NCBI GenBank assembly: GCA_007026445.1
Contig: VDMD01000005.1
Coordinates: 310,001-374,000, forward strand
Source: Schizophyllum amplum
Lineage: Eukaryota; Basidiomycota; Agaricomycetes; Agaricales; Schizophyllaceae
Length of the DNA: 64,000 nt
Direction: 5' to 3'
A model generated the notes under the pieces. The model saw only the letters and a list, made by a program, of their open reading frames with translations. It was not told the DNA's origin and searched no databases. Made by a program: the position numbers and the translations under genes. The first letter of the stretch is position 1; every line of letters starts with the position of its first letter. Positions 44,392 through 56,392 of the stretch are shown here, one piece after another.

Positions 44392-46020
44392 CTACTCCTG
44401 ATCCAGCACCAGCGCCTGCTCGAGATCGTCCTCGGGCACGGCGAGCACGGCAGGTTTCGCGTTGCCGTACATGATGCGTTGGATGACGATGACTGGAGCG
44501 GGAAGGAGACGCGAGTATGGAGGTGATGAGAGGGTGGCGCCGGACAGGAGGGTGGCGTCAGGTAAGATAGGAGGAAACCGCGGTGCGAGAGGTCGGGACA
44601 AAGGTGAAGGGGCGTGTGTTGGGAGAAGGGACGCGTATGGGGAGAAAGAATGCGTAGGGGGGAGAAGGGACACGTAGAAGGAACAGGCAGATGAAGGAAG
44701 ACAGCACCGTCAGCAAAACATGCATAGCAGAGGCACAAAGGCACTCACCGCAGTCGATGGACAACTGGAAGACGGCGCAGACCTTGAACTGCAAAGGTGA
44801 TCCTTGTACGAAGAAGTATATGGCTCTGCGAATGCAGCCGTCAGAGATGCGGCAGGCGGTCGTCAGAGATGTGGTAGGTAGTCGTCAGAGATGTAGGAGG
44901 TAGTCCTCAGAGATGTAGGAGGTGGGCGTTATGAATGTGGGAGGCGGTCGTGAAGATGGTATAACATGGGTAAGAGCACAAGACTTAGCGGGAGCATAGG
45001 ACATGCATGGCAAGAGCGTAGAACTTACTTGAACGCGTCTCCGCCAAACCATCCTAGTAATGTGGACATGCGGAAGCCGTATAGCGACCGTTGCTTGTAA
45101 TTACTGCAGGCGCGGCAATCCAGGGCAGTAGGCGGCGAGGTTGGCGAGGTGACAACAAGAGAAGGACAGGGGTTAGCGGATACCCGATAATGATTAGAAC
45201 CGTGTACTAACGTGATGAGCTGCGGTATCGGCAGCGTGCTCTCAAGGCCGAGCGCGACGAAGCCAAGGATGGAAACATACGTCTCGAAGCTTGAGAGTAT
45301 GAGAAACAAGATAGTCTGAACAAGGCTATATGCATAGTAAGGACATGGATAGTAAGTCAACCAGCAGCAACAGAACGACAGCACACGTACATGAACCCCG
45401 CCAGGAACTCAATGTACTGCGTGTACGCGGGCCACTGCCAGAAGTCGATCGGGCGCTTCGACGTGCGCAGGTTCTCAGGACTGAGTGCTGGACGGTACAG
45501 TATGCAGATGTAAAGCAGAGCCAGCTGATACGAAGTCAGGATGCAGCCAGGGATGGAGGGGGGTGAGCCGAAGGACGCGCCTGTGCAAGGATCATGAACA
45601 CGGACTGCAACAGTAGGGCTAGCTCGAAGGGTGCCCTGCAGCAGAGTCAGTACCAACCTCGTGCACAGATAAAGCAGCACACACCCCATCCAGAAGAAGC
45701 AGCGAGTAATGTTCGCCAGCAGCCTGGGTGCGGTGAGTAACGCGGTCCGGTGGCGAACCCAACGCGCCCCCGCTCACAATATGGCGCAGACATCCCTGGA
45801 GAAACCGATCGAGTCCCTGCGCGATCGGTCATGGTCAGCGCATATACTCGCGCCCGCGCGTTCTCGCTGACTTCTTGCGAACTATTGACACTGCCTGGTC
45901 CGCGTACACCTGGCGGAGCTCGTCAGCGTTGCGGCCGCGTCCTGTATTTGCTATCCTCACCAAAGGGGGGCCAATGGCCATACCCACCGCCGCCAACGTC
46001 GACAGCCATGCTGGTGCCAT
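44392..46020 (-). CDS. PQ-loop repeat membrane protein, ANY1/PQLC1 type
   Basis: Ten exons from ATG at 46020 to TAG at 44394-44392 give 243 aa with all phases consistent: 46020-45961, 45909-45872, 45816-45778, 45723-45685, 45635-45581, 45524-45391, 45325-45212, 45103-45029, 44825-44749, 44492-44392. The protein has about seven membrane segments with the two PQ-type motifs (IGPPLVYADQAVSIVRKK near residue 15; LPIPQLITNYKQRSLYGFRM near 155), plus NITRCFFWMG and FKVCAVFQLSIDC. Family members (yeast ANY1/CFS1, animal PQLC1) sit in Golgi/endosome membranes and affect phospholipid asymmetry together with flippases; function here is inferred from family. The fifth intron uses a GC donor. Introns 8 and 9 are 203 and 256 nt, filled with short repeats, whereas the others are about 50 nt. 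Confidence 0.85.
44836..44960. repeat. ~26-bp minisatellite inside intron 8 of the PQ-loop gene
   Basis: Four to five imperfect copies of a unit containing TCGTCAGAGATGTAGGAGG. It explains why this intron (203 nt) is much longer than its neighbours. Confidence 0.8.
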
Positions 46021-46371
46021 AATGGATGAGTGTGGAAGGGAAGCTGGCTCCGTGGCGCGCGGTTGCCCGCTCCCGACGCGCGCCAAATCCGGCCCGAACA
46101 TGCCGGTGCGCGTCATACAGCTCAACTTGGCACTTGCGCCCACTGTGCAATACCAAAGTCAGGTTTGACAAGCGAGAGTATAACGAATCTGCAGGTTCGG
46201 ATGTATTATTGAGGGCATACAGAGGAGTAAGCTACTACAGAGATAGAGTGAAGGGCTATAGAGTAAGTCAGAAACGAGTCGAAGCTGGGGCCACATATAG
46301 GTACACACATATACATAATAGACATCGAAGAGAATAGCAGACTGCACAGTGAAGTCAGCCCACATCTCCGC
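46021..46371. other. Intergenic between two minus-strand genes
   Basis: About 350 bp holding the PQ-loop gene promoter and the 3' end of the transcription-factor gene. No gene or clear regulatory motif was seen. Confidence 0.5.
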
Positions 46372-49300
46372 TCAGTTCAAAGCGACGACATTGACAAAGT
46401 CGTGCCAGGACATCGCCTCTGGCGAGCCCGAGCCGCGCCTGCCATCCACCCCGAGACCCATCGCGTCCTCCGCACCCATGTCCATCCCCCCATGCACCCC
46501 CACGCGCCCATTCGGCATCGGGTGCGGGTCCATCATCGGCACCCCGTCGAAGGCGCCCTCGCCCGACCCATAGTCGAACACCGGGAAATACTGCGGGAAC
46601 GCCCCGCCGAATCCGCTGTGCCCGTCTTGCAACTGCCCGTTCTGCATATTCCCGTGTCCGTTTTGAAGGTGTCCGTGCCCGTTCTGGAGATGTCCGTTCT
46701 GCATCTGACTATGCCCATTCTGCATCTGACCGGCCCCCAGCATCTCGGCCTGCCCAAACGCGCCCTCGCCATACGCCGACGGCGGCAGCAAGCCCCCATA
46801 CGCCGAAAGCGGCGACAGATCGACCTCTCCGAACGACTGGGTATGTCCCTGGTGCCCTTCGTGATGCCCATGCGCATTATGCCCAAAGCTCCCCAAATAA
46901 TCCAACACCCCCGGCCCCAGACGCGCCTCCGCCGTCGGCGACAATGGCAGCGGCACGACGGGGTTGCGCGAGTGCGGCGAGCGGTCGATGATGGTGGGCG
47001 AGATGGGCTCCTTCTTGACGAGGCGCGTCTGCCCGCCGAGCACCGTCAGCTCGTCCTCCTCGCACACGCCCCCGGGCTCGCGGGAAAGGGCAAGACCGCG
47101 GCGCCACTGCTCGAGGCTAGTGTGCGCCTTTTGTTGCAGGCGGAGCATGATGTCCTGAGGTGTATCAGTGAGAATGAGCAGAAGGTCGCAAGGGAGGCAA
47201 CTTACGAGCACTTTCGCTGCGCGAAAGCCGTTGGCGGCCTTCGAGAACAGCTCGCAGGCGGAGTCGAGCTGAACCAGGGCGGAGGGCGCGAGGCTTAGCG
47301 ACGGGCACCGCGTCACGATGGATCCCAGCACGATGGAGCACGAGAACATGTGAGTCCTGAAAAAAAATATCAGGCACTGTCCGTAATATACGAAGCCCAG
47401 AAACTAGTCTTCGCAGCAACATAGCACCGAGACTCACCACAAGAACCAGATGCGCTCGCTCGGCTCCTTCAACTGTGTATGCAGATTGCGCATCAGGGCG
47501 ACGAGCGATCCCGCACTCCGATATGCCGCGATCACAGACGTCCCGTACGGGCTGCCCAGCGGGTCCTTCGGATGGTCATTAATCGCCCGCGCGAAGAACG
47601 AGCGGTGGAGGTAGAGCAGGTCTGGGTTCGGGTCAGATACAACCAAACATTACCAATCAAACGACGGCCATTCACGACCACCATAACCAAAAAGGACAGA
47701 TAAAAAAATACCCGCGACTCACTCGCTTCCCTGATGGCCAGCACCACATGCCGCTGCAGCATCAGCATCACCGTCTCCGGATACGAGTTGGCGCGCGGGT
47801 CCGAGCTCCCGAAGCCCGCGACCTGCAGCACCGGCGGCACGGGGAACGCGCGCATCTTGCGGTCGAGCTGCAGCACGGTGGCATAGCTCGGCGTGCGCGC
47901 GCTGAATGCTTGGTCGTGGATCAGGTTCATGCACTCCGAGGTAAAGGTGTGCTTCCAGGCGTGGTCTGTGGGAGCGCGCTGTGGCGTCAGTGCTCATAGG
48001 GACTAGTAGCGTAGCGGTTGTGGCTGAGAGTCAATGGAAATACACGCACAGCTATTCGCGTCATCGGTGCTTCCCTGGAAAGGCATCTTGCAGTCGACGT
48101 GCGCCAGGGAGAACGAGGGCGGCCGGCCGAACGTCAGACACTGCCACGAGTCGTACGTGTAGAGCTCCCAGAAGAGCTCCCGGCGCCTCTGCACCTCCGC
48201 AGGATCTATGAGTTTCAAGCGGCACTGTCGCGGTCTGGCATACGAAGACGGCCAGGGGAGAAGAAGGAGAAGACGATGGTCAGCGGTTCGTCCCCATAAA
48301 ACGGAGGACCAAGGCTTACGAAGGCCGATCTATGAGTCTCGTGTCAGGCAATATTACAGAGCCAAGGCCAAGGGAACAGAACGCACACTCTGCGCAACCT
48401 TGGTTGCTATGCCCATGATGGCCCACCTGGCACCGGCGCCAGTGCCGTGGCGGTCCGCGAGGAAGAGGTAGAAGGTCATCAAGAACTGCGACTCGTTAGT
48501 AAATGCAAGCGCGATACGGGCAAAGGCCTACCAAAGCTTGAACCGCATTAACGGTGGGCTCTCTGATGAAAGCGTGCTGGAACAGCGCCGCCCGTGCGAG
48601 TTGATGGTACTTCTCCGCTTCCAAATTGTACGGAGGTTGTGAGGTGTCCATGAGGGACCCAATGGCCAAGATCATGAAGAGGATGGAGAGCCCATGGGAG
48701 ACCACCGGATCGCAGGCGGCGAGCTGGGCTACACTTGGATCGTACAGCGTCTGGAAGATCTCGTCGATTGCACTAGAGCACACTGGATTGTACCTGCGTT
48801 GCTCGTTGGACAGCATTCAGTGACGAAGTTACTCGACTCACATCCATGCGCCATGTCGGTGATATATGGCCCGCAGCTGAGAAGCCTGCTCTACCGGTGG
48901 CAGATACCACAGCAGATCACGCAGCTGTATGGGCTGAAGTTCGATGGATGGTGGTATCTCGGCGATGGGGAAAGACGCGGCGCGATTGAGTATCTGTGCC
49001 GGCAGTATTTCTTGCAATGCGGACAACGGGTCGTCTGGCTCGGGGTCGCCTTCGCTCGAGGTCTCATTCTGCGTGAAAGTGAGAATGCCGTCAACCACGG
49101 ACTGACTCTTCACGAACCTGCAGGAAGTACTGATGTCGATCTGTCAGCCAATCTGACTTCGCAAGGGAGGCGCATAAGGAAGCTTACCCAGGAATTTGCT
49201 GAGTGGCCGAAGTACTTAGTCCGACCAGAGAGGCTGATGGACAGGGAACCAAAAGCATCGACAACTTCGGGGCCGGCCTCTTCGTCCTTCGTCTGTGGGT

Positions 49301-49931
49301 GGGACGTGTCGCGGAACGTAGGCACTTCTCGTTGCAGTGGAGCTTTGATCTTCAGCAAGTCTTCAGAGAGCAGGGGATGCGGATCTGAGGTGAGCTGGGC
49401 GTGATCGGCCCGCAAAGCGTCTTCAAGGCCTCTGACTCTGTTGGCCAGCTCAGATATCTTCTCATGAAGCTCCTGCGTTGATGCTAGGACGAATCTGTGG
49501 GCAGCGATGGCACGATCAGTGAGGGGGATTGAGCGGCTAAGGGACCACACACCGATTCCCTTGTCCCGTCGTGAGCGAGCCCTGGATGACAACATCAGGT
49601 TAGCGATAGCCGTCACATAGATGTATGCCCGTACATCTGGGCAGATGGCACTGCAGCCTCTCTTGACGCAGGAGCCGCAGGGAATGGCGCGGTCGCATCT
49701 TAGTTTCAACCTGTACGCAGTATGTCGTGAGCGAATCCGTGCCGAGCTCAGACCAAAAGAAAACGGACCGTCGACATTCTGCACAACTCAGACTGCGCAC
49801 AGTGAGTAAGCAGACATATATCGCAGAGCACAAGCCTCGTACCGAGCCGCGCCCTTCCTCCGCCGCTTGGGAGAGGGATCGAGGCTGTGGCCGTCGGGGC
49901 GGGCGGAGACTGGGGAATTGGAGGCGGACAT
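46372..49931 (-). CDS. Zn2Cys6 transcription factor with fungal-specific middle homology domain
   Basis: ATG at 49931 (MSASNSPVSARPDG). Exon 1 ends 49843, exon 2 is 49792-49769, and the next exon starts at about 49711. Splicing assembles the zinc cluster SCAECRRLKLRCDR + AIPCGSCVKRGCSAIC (C-x2-C-x6-C-x5-C-x2-C-x8-C) near residues 31-60, followed by a coiled-coil dimerisation helix (STQELHEKISELANRVRGLEDAL). The Fungal_trans domain follows (NPVCSSAIDEIFQTLYDP, MGIATKVAQSV, RRRELFWELYTYDSWQCLTFGRPPSF). The C-terminus is Gly/Asn/His-rich with tandem QNGH units, ending NVVALN. More than ten exons. Such factors bind CGG-type sites in the nucleus, and many with this layout regulate carbon or secondary metabolism; the target is unknown here. 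The next gene on the same strand is a dehydrogenase 1.3 kb upstream, with no evidence of a link. Confidence 0.88.
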
Positions 49932-51268
49932 GGAGGTTCGGGAAGAGATGATGGCGGCGGTGCGAGGGAAAGAAGCTTCTCGTTCATCTTGTTTGGAGCT
50001 GCCGAGTAAGGTGCAAGTTAGTCGGCGATGCGTAACGTCCGATCAAAGAAAGCATTCATGCAATAGGCGGCCTAATAGGCGCTCGCGGCCTTCGGGCCGC
50101 CACACGTGATGTGGCAGTGCTAAAACGGTTGAATTCCCAGAATTCCGGTCAGCAGCCGCAGGTGGTACAGCTCTTCACTGCACCATCCCTTACAGTACGT
50201 ATGCACTTGGCATGACTACGATTTACTACCTACTACAACTCTTCTGGGCTACGTTGCTTCCAAGACGCAACCTACAGCGTCCTGCGATAGTCATCCCAAT
50301 GCACGGCGAGCACTACGAGGTCTTCGGCATTTGAGTAAGTGCGCCCCTTCCTTCCTCAGAGCTGCAGTCAGGCGATGGCCGCTCGAAGCCTTCTTTGTAC
50401 AAAAAGGTACCATGCCCCCAAACGCCCCGGCGCCCAACTCATCATCAGCCAGGCTCAGGACCGACGACAGGCCGCCATGTTACATCTCTGTGGTGGGATA
50501 GTCGTTGCATCGCGCTCCGATGATGGGTGCTTCATGTATCAAGGCCATTAGTAGCCGTGCAGTTTCCATCCTCGTTCAGTGATCATCCGCGACTGTTGCA
50601 AAGACCAGACTCCAGGCCAATAAGTGCCAACAATTGTAACATGTATCGGGATCAGCCCTCTGCCCCGATTACGCTCAGCGACGGTCTGAGAAACAGGATT
50701 CGCAGGGGCCGGCGAGTTCGCTGACGCAGGAGCCTGGGCCAGGGCCGAATTGAACGTATTGCGCTACGCATGTCTTCGGCGAATGCGATAGCACATTGGC
50801 CCGATCCTGATGACCCCGATAATCAAGATGACCGCCTTGTCCCCAGATGACACTGCCTCGCCTCCAAACGACCTGCCCGCCTTCATTCATCGCGGTCTCA
50901 TGCGCATCAGACAGCAGTCTGGATAGCTGATGCTCGTGCGCATAGTCGCCTTCCTTCCGACAAAGGCTATGCGTACCCACGAAGTCTTCGGATTGCAGCG
51001 GTACCACGCCCGAATCCTAGGCTCTAGCAAAACACATGCTGTTCAGCTAGCTTGTCTTTCCTATAGCTTGTCAAAGACCGGCGTGACGTCCTTGTTCCTG
51101 CAAGGAACTGATCGTAGAAGGGCGCCTATTCAAAGGTGATAGATGAGCAAGCAGTGGCTTGCCACGGTGCAGACCGACGTACTGAGGGTATGACTCGCCC
51201 CATTAGGGGCCTCATCTCAGCCAGGATATCGACATCTGTCGCCCGCCATATCCCCGCGGCATCGCAGC
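49932..51268. other. Long intergenic region
   Basis: 1.3 kb without a supported gene. It contains the transcription-factor promoter, a GCGGCC-TTCG-GGCCGC hairpin (50085-50100) and otherwise unremarkable sequence. Short frames (for example 50339-50551 plus) have no motifs. Confidence 0.45.
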
Positions 51269-52494
51269 TCAATGCTCAGGTATGAGCACCATCCTACGCT
51301 TGATCCTCCCACCCATAAAATCCTCAAACGTCTCCACCGTCGTCGCCAAAACGCGCGTCTCCACCTGCGGTGTGATCTTCCCCGCCACGATGTGCCCCAG
51401 CACTTCTCTCAACTCATCCAACTTTCCCCACATGCTGAAGCGCACCGTCAGGTCTTTGTCCGCCGCGGGGATCAGCGGTAGGTCGACCGTCGGCGAGGTG
51501 AACCCGATAACCTGCAAGGTGCCCTTGGGCCGCACGGCCTTGAGCGCGGCGTTGAACGTGTCGTTCGTGCCCACGAAGTCGCACGCGACGTCCACGACAA
51601 GCTTCTTGTCTGCTAACAACGCCGGCGCGCCGGGCAGCGCGGTAAAGTCTGCCCCAGCGGCTCGCGCGTCAACGAGGCTACCGTCCCGTATATCGCACGC
51701 AACGACGTATTTCACGCCCAGGACATTCTGTCAAGATCACCAATCAACAGACCGCGGACAAACCCGATCCACAAGTACCACACACCTTCGCAATCTGAAT
51801 CCCATTCAGTCCCAGCCCTCCGGCACCGATGATGAGCACAGTCTGCCCCGGCTGGATATTGGCCACCGCCTTCGCACCGCGTCCGTCGCCAGCGCGGCCT
51901 TCTCTGGCGGCAGCGCCTCCATCGTCGCGGGCACGGGCACCACAACCTCGGCGCGCACCGCGCAGTAGGGCGCGTAAAATCCGTCCACGCCGAACCCGAT
52001 CGGCCAGTTCGCTACGCAGAGGTTGTCGGCATCGACGCCGCAGTAGATGCAGGTGGGCTGGAAGCAGGCGTTGCGGGCCAGTGCAGCAACGTACTGGCCC
52101 TCAGCGAGCTCAGGGAAGCGCGTTTGCACGTCTGAGCCCATACTAGCGATGATGCCTGCGCCCTATGAGGTAGCGGATCAGTGTGGGAGAGAGAGTGAGG
52201 GAGTGGAGGGGGAAACGGACCTCATGGCCCATGGTGAAAGAGAGATGCGAGGCCATGAGATTGTCATACTTGAAGTAGAGCAGGTCCGAGTGGCACATGC
52301 CCGCGGCAAGGACCTTGATGAGGACTGCCAGTCTTTGTTCAGAGTCGGTCGTGTGTGAATGCGATACGAACACTGTAAGGCGCACCTTCACCGGGGCCTG
52401 GCGTGGGTATTGGGACTGTCCCCCGTACAAGGTTCTTGTTTCCTGGACGATATCGGTACACGTCCATCGTCTCTGAGATAGTCGTCGACGCCAT
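51269..52494 (-). pseudogene. GroES-like zinc alcohol dehydrogenase, apparently broken by a small internal deletion
   Basis: Start ATG 52494 (MASTTISETMDVYRYRP). Exons are 52494-52386, 52324-52221, 52162-51786 and 51728-51269. The catalytic domain carries the zinc-site cysteine (AAGMCHSDLLYF) and the GHE motif. The structural-zinc lobe has four cysteines (CFQPTCIYCGVDADNLC). The Rossmann nucleotide-binding glycines are in VLIIGAGGLGLNGIQIAK, and the C-terminal half ends GRIKRRMVLIPEH. Reaction: NAD(P)-linked oxidation of an alcohol, substrate unknown. Near 51877 the frame jumps between ALATDAV and KAVANIQPGQTV. The segment family members have there (a TPYHA-like turn) is missing, and the two sides are in different frames. 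Either this is a real loss-of-function deletion or an assembly error; no intron explains it. Confidence 0.75.
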
Positions 52495-53055
52495 AGCTAG
52501 AGATTGATGTGCGGATATGAAGAAGGCAGTGGCGCGAATGCAAGGTCCTCGCAGGCGCAAATTGAGAATCTCGGTTTGTACGAAGCTCAAAGAGAGCCAG
52601 ACAGAGGGACGACGGATGTTCACTGTTCAGCTCAAGATGCCCAAAGACGCTGAACGCGAGCAGAGGGCACTAAGTAGTGGCGGTCTGAGACAAAATATCA
52701 CGTCCTTCCATCGCGTTTGAGCGCATACAGCGGGGAGCTGATTGAATTAGGGACGAGAGATGCATTGGAAATGACGCGTGGCCAAAAGCGAACAAATATT
52801 TGGTCGTTTGTCCTATGTACGGCAAATGCCGGGAAGGATTCGAATCGAAATCAAGATGGTCAAACTCGAGGTCAGGCACGTATGCAATCCTCATATTCGA
52901 CCACAAAAGCTACGCATGAGCCTCCATGAGGACTATCGCATATCAAGCCCTATATGTTTACACAGCTCGTAGCACCTCCGAGTCCTAGTGTCTAACGTCT
53001 ATCTCAGGCTCTGTACTGTCACGAAGACACAAGCATTCAACCAAAGCAGAAGGTA
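52495..53055. other. Intergenic, no gene seen
   Basis: About 560 bp between the dehydrogenase start and the end of the serine dehydratase gene. No supported feature. Confidence 0.5.
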
Positions 53056-55627
53056 TCAGCTGAGAGCGCCACAGAATCAGTCACATGTCAGTCCAGGACC
53101 CAGACACGCTACGCACCAAGCCGGAACCGTCAACGGTATCTTCACCGTCCGTGCGAGGCCCTGCAAATCGAGAACCACATCAGCATCCAACTTCAATGGC
53201 TAAGAACAACGATGGCTCAGATCGATGAATCAAGTTCCGACTCACACTCAACGACGTCTCCTTATACTTGACCGACATATCCGCTGCCGTCAACCGCATC
53301 GCCTCGATCGCCTCGTCCAGTGTCACGCTGTACACGCCGTGGCTCGCCATGGAGAGCTGCGCCGCCGTGACTGCCTTCACTGCGCCCAGGCTGTTCCGTT
53401 CCTGTGGAGCGGGTTAGTTCACAGTGCGTCGTCCGACAGACATCCATTAGACGGCAGACAGTAATCAGAATACGCACAATACATGGGACTTGGACCAGCC
53501 CGTCGATGGGGTCGCAGGTCAGACCAAGGTTGTGCTCGATACCGATTTCCGCTGCTTGCAGGACAGTCTCCGGCGATGCTGCAAAGGAACAGGAGTCAGG
53601 TTGGGGCTTCATATTCTGTATACAAGGATGTACTGACCTCCCATACATGCAGCAAATCCAGCGCTAGCCATCGAGCAGGCGACTGGAAGCGCGTCAGACT
53701 AAGGCAAGAGTAACAAGTTTATCAGACGTACCGCCAACCTCCGCCTGACACCCGCCCTCCGCCGCCGAAATCGTGCTTCCACGCTTGAACAGCATGCCCA
53801 CTGCCTACAAGACATACATATCAGCACCACCCCGATAGCAACCCAGCCCACACTCACCGCAGCCGTCAACAGAAACGTCTGAATACTCTTCTCCGGCTCA
53901 TCCGTCACAAACTCCAAAATATACTTCAGCACCGCCGGGATCACCCCCGCCGCGCCGTTCGTGGGGCTCGTCACGATCCGGTGCCCCGCTGCGTTCTCCT
54001 CGTTCACGGCGATGGCGTAGCAAGAGAGGAAGTCGACGGCGGGGATGTCGGTCTTGCGGGGCGCCATGGGAAGGATGGAGTGGTCGAACTGGCCGACTAT
54101 GCGCCGGGCGGCGGCGCGGGCGAGGGCGCGGGAGCGCAGGGGGGCATCAGAGGAGGGATCGGGAGGGGAAGTGGCAGAAGAGGATGATGATGAAGAGTCT
54201 GGGCCCTCGATGGCGTCGAGTGTCTCGCCGGGGCCGATGGCGGCGAGGTCGCTGTGGGGGGCGTAGACGCCGGGGTAGAGGCTGGTAGAGTTGTTAGCAT
54301 GAGCGGGATGGGGTTGGGCATCGGACAACATACCCTCGCATCAATCGCCGGTAGAGGAGGGGTGCACGTCGTCGCAAGTTGAGTCGCCCGGGTAAAGTGC
54401 GCTCGGTTGACGATACGCCTGCGCGGATGCAGTCGTCCATAACGTGCCATATGTTCAGGATCTGCGTGCAAATAGTCAGTTCCGCTGGAGCGGCGGGACA
54501 GAGATGCTGCACACCTTGTCGTGGATGTCGTCGTCCGAGTAGCCAAAGGACTTCTCATTGTCCCAGACTATTTGCGCAATTGTCATCTGTGCGCGTTTGT
54601 CAGCAAGAACAAATGCATGCAACATCACCGGCGTACGTTGTGTTTCTCCGTCAACGCAAGGAGAGAAGCCCCTGTGTCGTACGGATGCGGTATATTCGGT
54701 TCCGACGATTCCTGTTCGACGCCAGGTGAGGATAGCGCTGCGTCGGGGGTAGGATCAGACACAGCGTGCTGCTGATGCAATCGAGCGCCTGCCGCATCCC
54801 GCTTGTTTATTGCCTTGTAGAACAAGTTCTCGTCGACTAAAGAAGCGCGTCAGCGATGGTGCATAGGAGTGGATTATGCCCAGACGCACCCTTGGTCTTC
54901 TCGTTCACCACAAAACCTCCGCCTACGCTGAAGTATTCGTTCACGGCCAATAAATCACCTTCCTCGCCGAATACGCTGAAGCGCATCCCATTCGGGTGTG
55001 TAGGGAGGACCTGATCGAAGCGCCACAGCATGTCGCGATCCATGTCGTACGTGATGCGGCGCGAACCACCAAGCAGGAGTTGCTTCGTCTCAAGGATAGA
55101 CGCATAGCGGGACGGGATGGTCGTGGGGGCGATCGTCTCTGGGTCCGAGCCCTCCAGACCCATCAGAATGGCTTGAGGAGTATGGTGACTGCAGACGCGT
55201 CAGGAGCTTTCATAGCGCACAAGGACGCGTCGCACCCTTTCCCCGTAGCGGCAAGGGATCCATAACTGCGCGAAACGGACGAAATCAGTATGCAGGTCAA
55301 GAGGGAGGGAAGGGTCACGCACAGTACGATCTTTGCCGTCACTACGCGGTCCAGCACCCCCATGTCCTTCAAGTCCGTCACGAAAATCTTCCCCGCGCGC
55401 ATGGGGCCGACCGTATGCGAGCTGGACGGCCCCACGCCAATGCTGAAGAGGTCAAAGGTGGAGATGACAGCGTGCTCGGGGAGATGGCGCTCGCTCGCGC
55501 CGCTCTCGCCATCCTGTTTGAGTGACACAAGGCTGGAATAGGCGCTCGCACGAAGCCATGGCCGCACGGGCGTATACCGAATTCGTGCAGCCCGGGGTAA
55601 ACGTCGCGCCAAGGTCAGCATATCCAC
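53056..55627 (-). CDS. L-serine dehydratase (iron-sulfur type, SdaA-like)
   Basis: Deaminates L-serine to pyruvate and ammonia using a [4Fe-4S] cluster. Exons 1-6 are 55627-55323, 55265-55236, 55188-54890, 54836-54637, 54586-54515, 54461-54334. Exon 7 starts at 54281, and several more follow, to a final 4-nt exon completing Cys-stop at 53059-53056. The N-terminal beta domain has [20 protein letters not shown] and GSDPETI. The alpha domain has [36 protein letters not shown] and [15 protein letters not shown], which supply cluster cysteines; the C-terminus ([11 protein letters not shown]) ends in Cys, as in the family. Residues 1-30 are Arg-rich and lack acids, like a mitochondrial presequence. 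A Ser-rich insert (about 25 aa, near 54190) breaks the alpha domain start. All splice phases checked agree; the gene looks functional. Confidence 0.92.
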
Positions 55628-56392
55628 GAATCAGATCGCGCGAATTGGACGAATATCGTGTGCTCGTGCGTCGTGCGGTCGACAGCGAGATGGGAAACGG
55701 TAGGAAGAAAAGCTGGGGCTGCAGACAGTCCTCTGGGATAAGGACAAGATAAGGAGAAGGTTCTGTTTGGCAGTCTATGGAGCGTCGCCGTGAATCACGG
55801 CGCGCCGCGGCCTCTTATGGTAGGCGGTGCCACATTTGCCGTACACTTGATTCCTGTATGCCCGGAAAGGTGCCAGCTCCGCGTTACTGACTCGGGGTAT
55901 ATAGCAGAGTCTGCTTTCGCGACGAGAAGTTGGCTTCAAAAGCGTCAGGGAACGTCAGGTGAACGTCGAGTTCAAGTTCTTCCATATGCACGGGCCGTGG
56001 GAAAGTTCAATTCGGCAGACTCCGAGGCACTGGAGGTGATCAAACTCATTGACCCCCATGTTGCTCGACTTCACAGAACTTTCACTCGCCAGGTATCTTT
56101 GGCTTAGGCAGCCTCAACTGGATTCCCAGGCCTCAGATTACAAACGATGAGCGTCTGTGCGCAAACGACAAGCGGCCGGTTCGCAATTGCTACTGAACAT
56201 ACACCAATCGATAGCGAAGGTCAGTGCATCCCTCCGACCTGGTAACACGATGCCATCGGAGAAGCCACTCATACCGTAACGACTGCACGAGGCGACATTG
56301 CAACCATTCAGTAGTCATGCTTATAAGACAGCGAGAGGGCAGGCCCAAGCTATCGTCTTCTTCCTCCGTCCCCTCTCACCCCCACCACTGGC
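55628..56392. other. Divergent promoter region
   Basis: About 765 bp between the starts of the serine dehydratase (minus) and the F-box gene (plus). No gene is supported and no clear TATA-initiator arrangement could be assigned with confidence. Confidence 0.5.
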
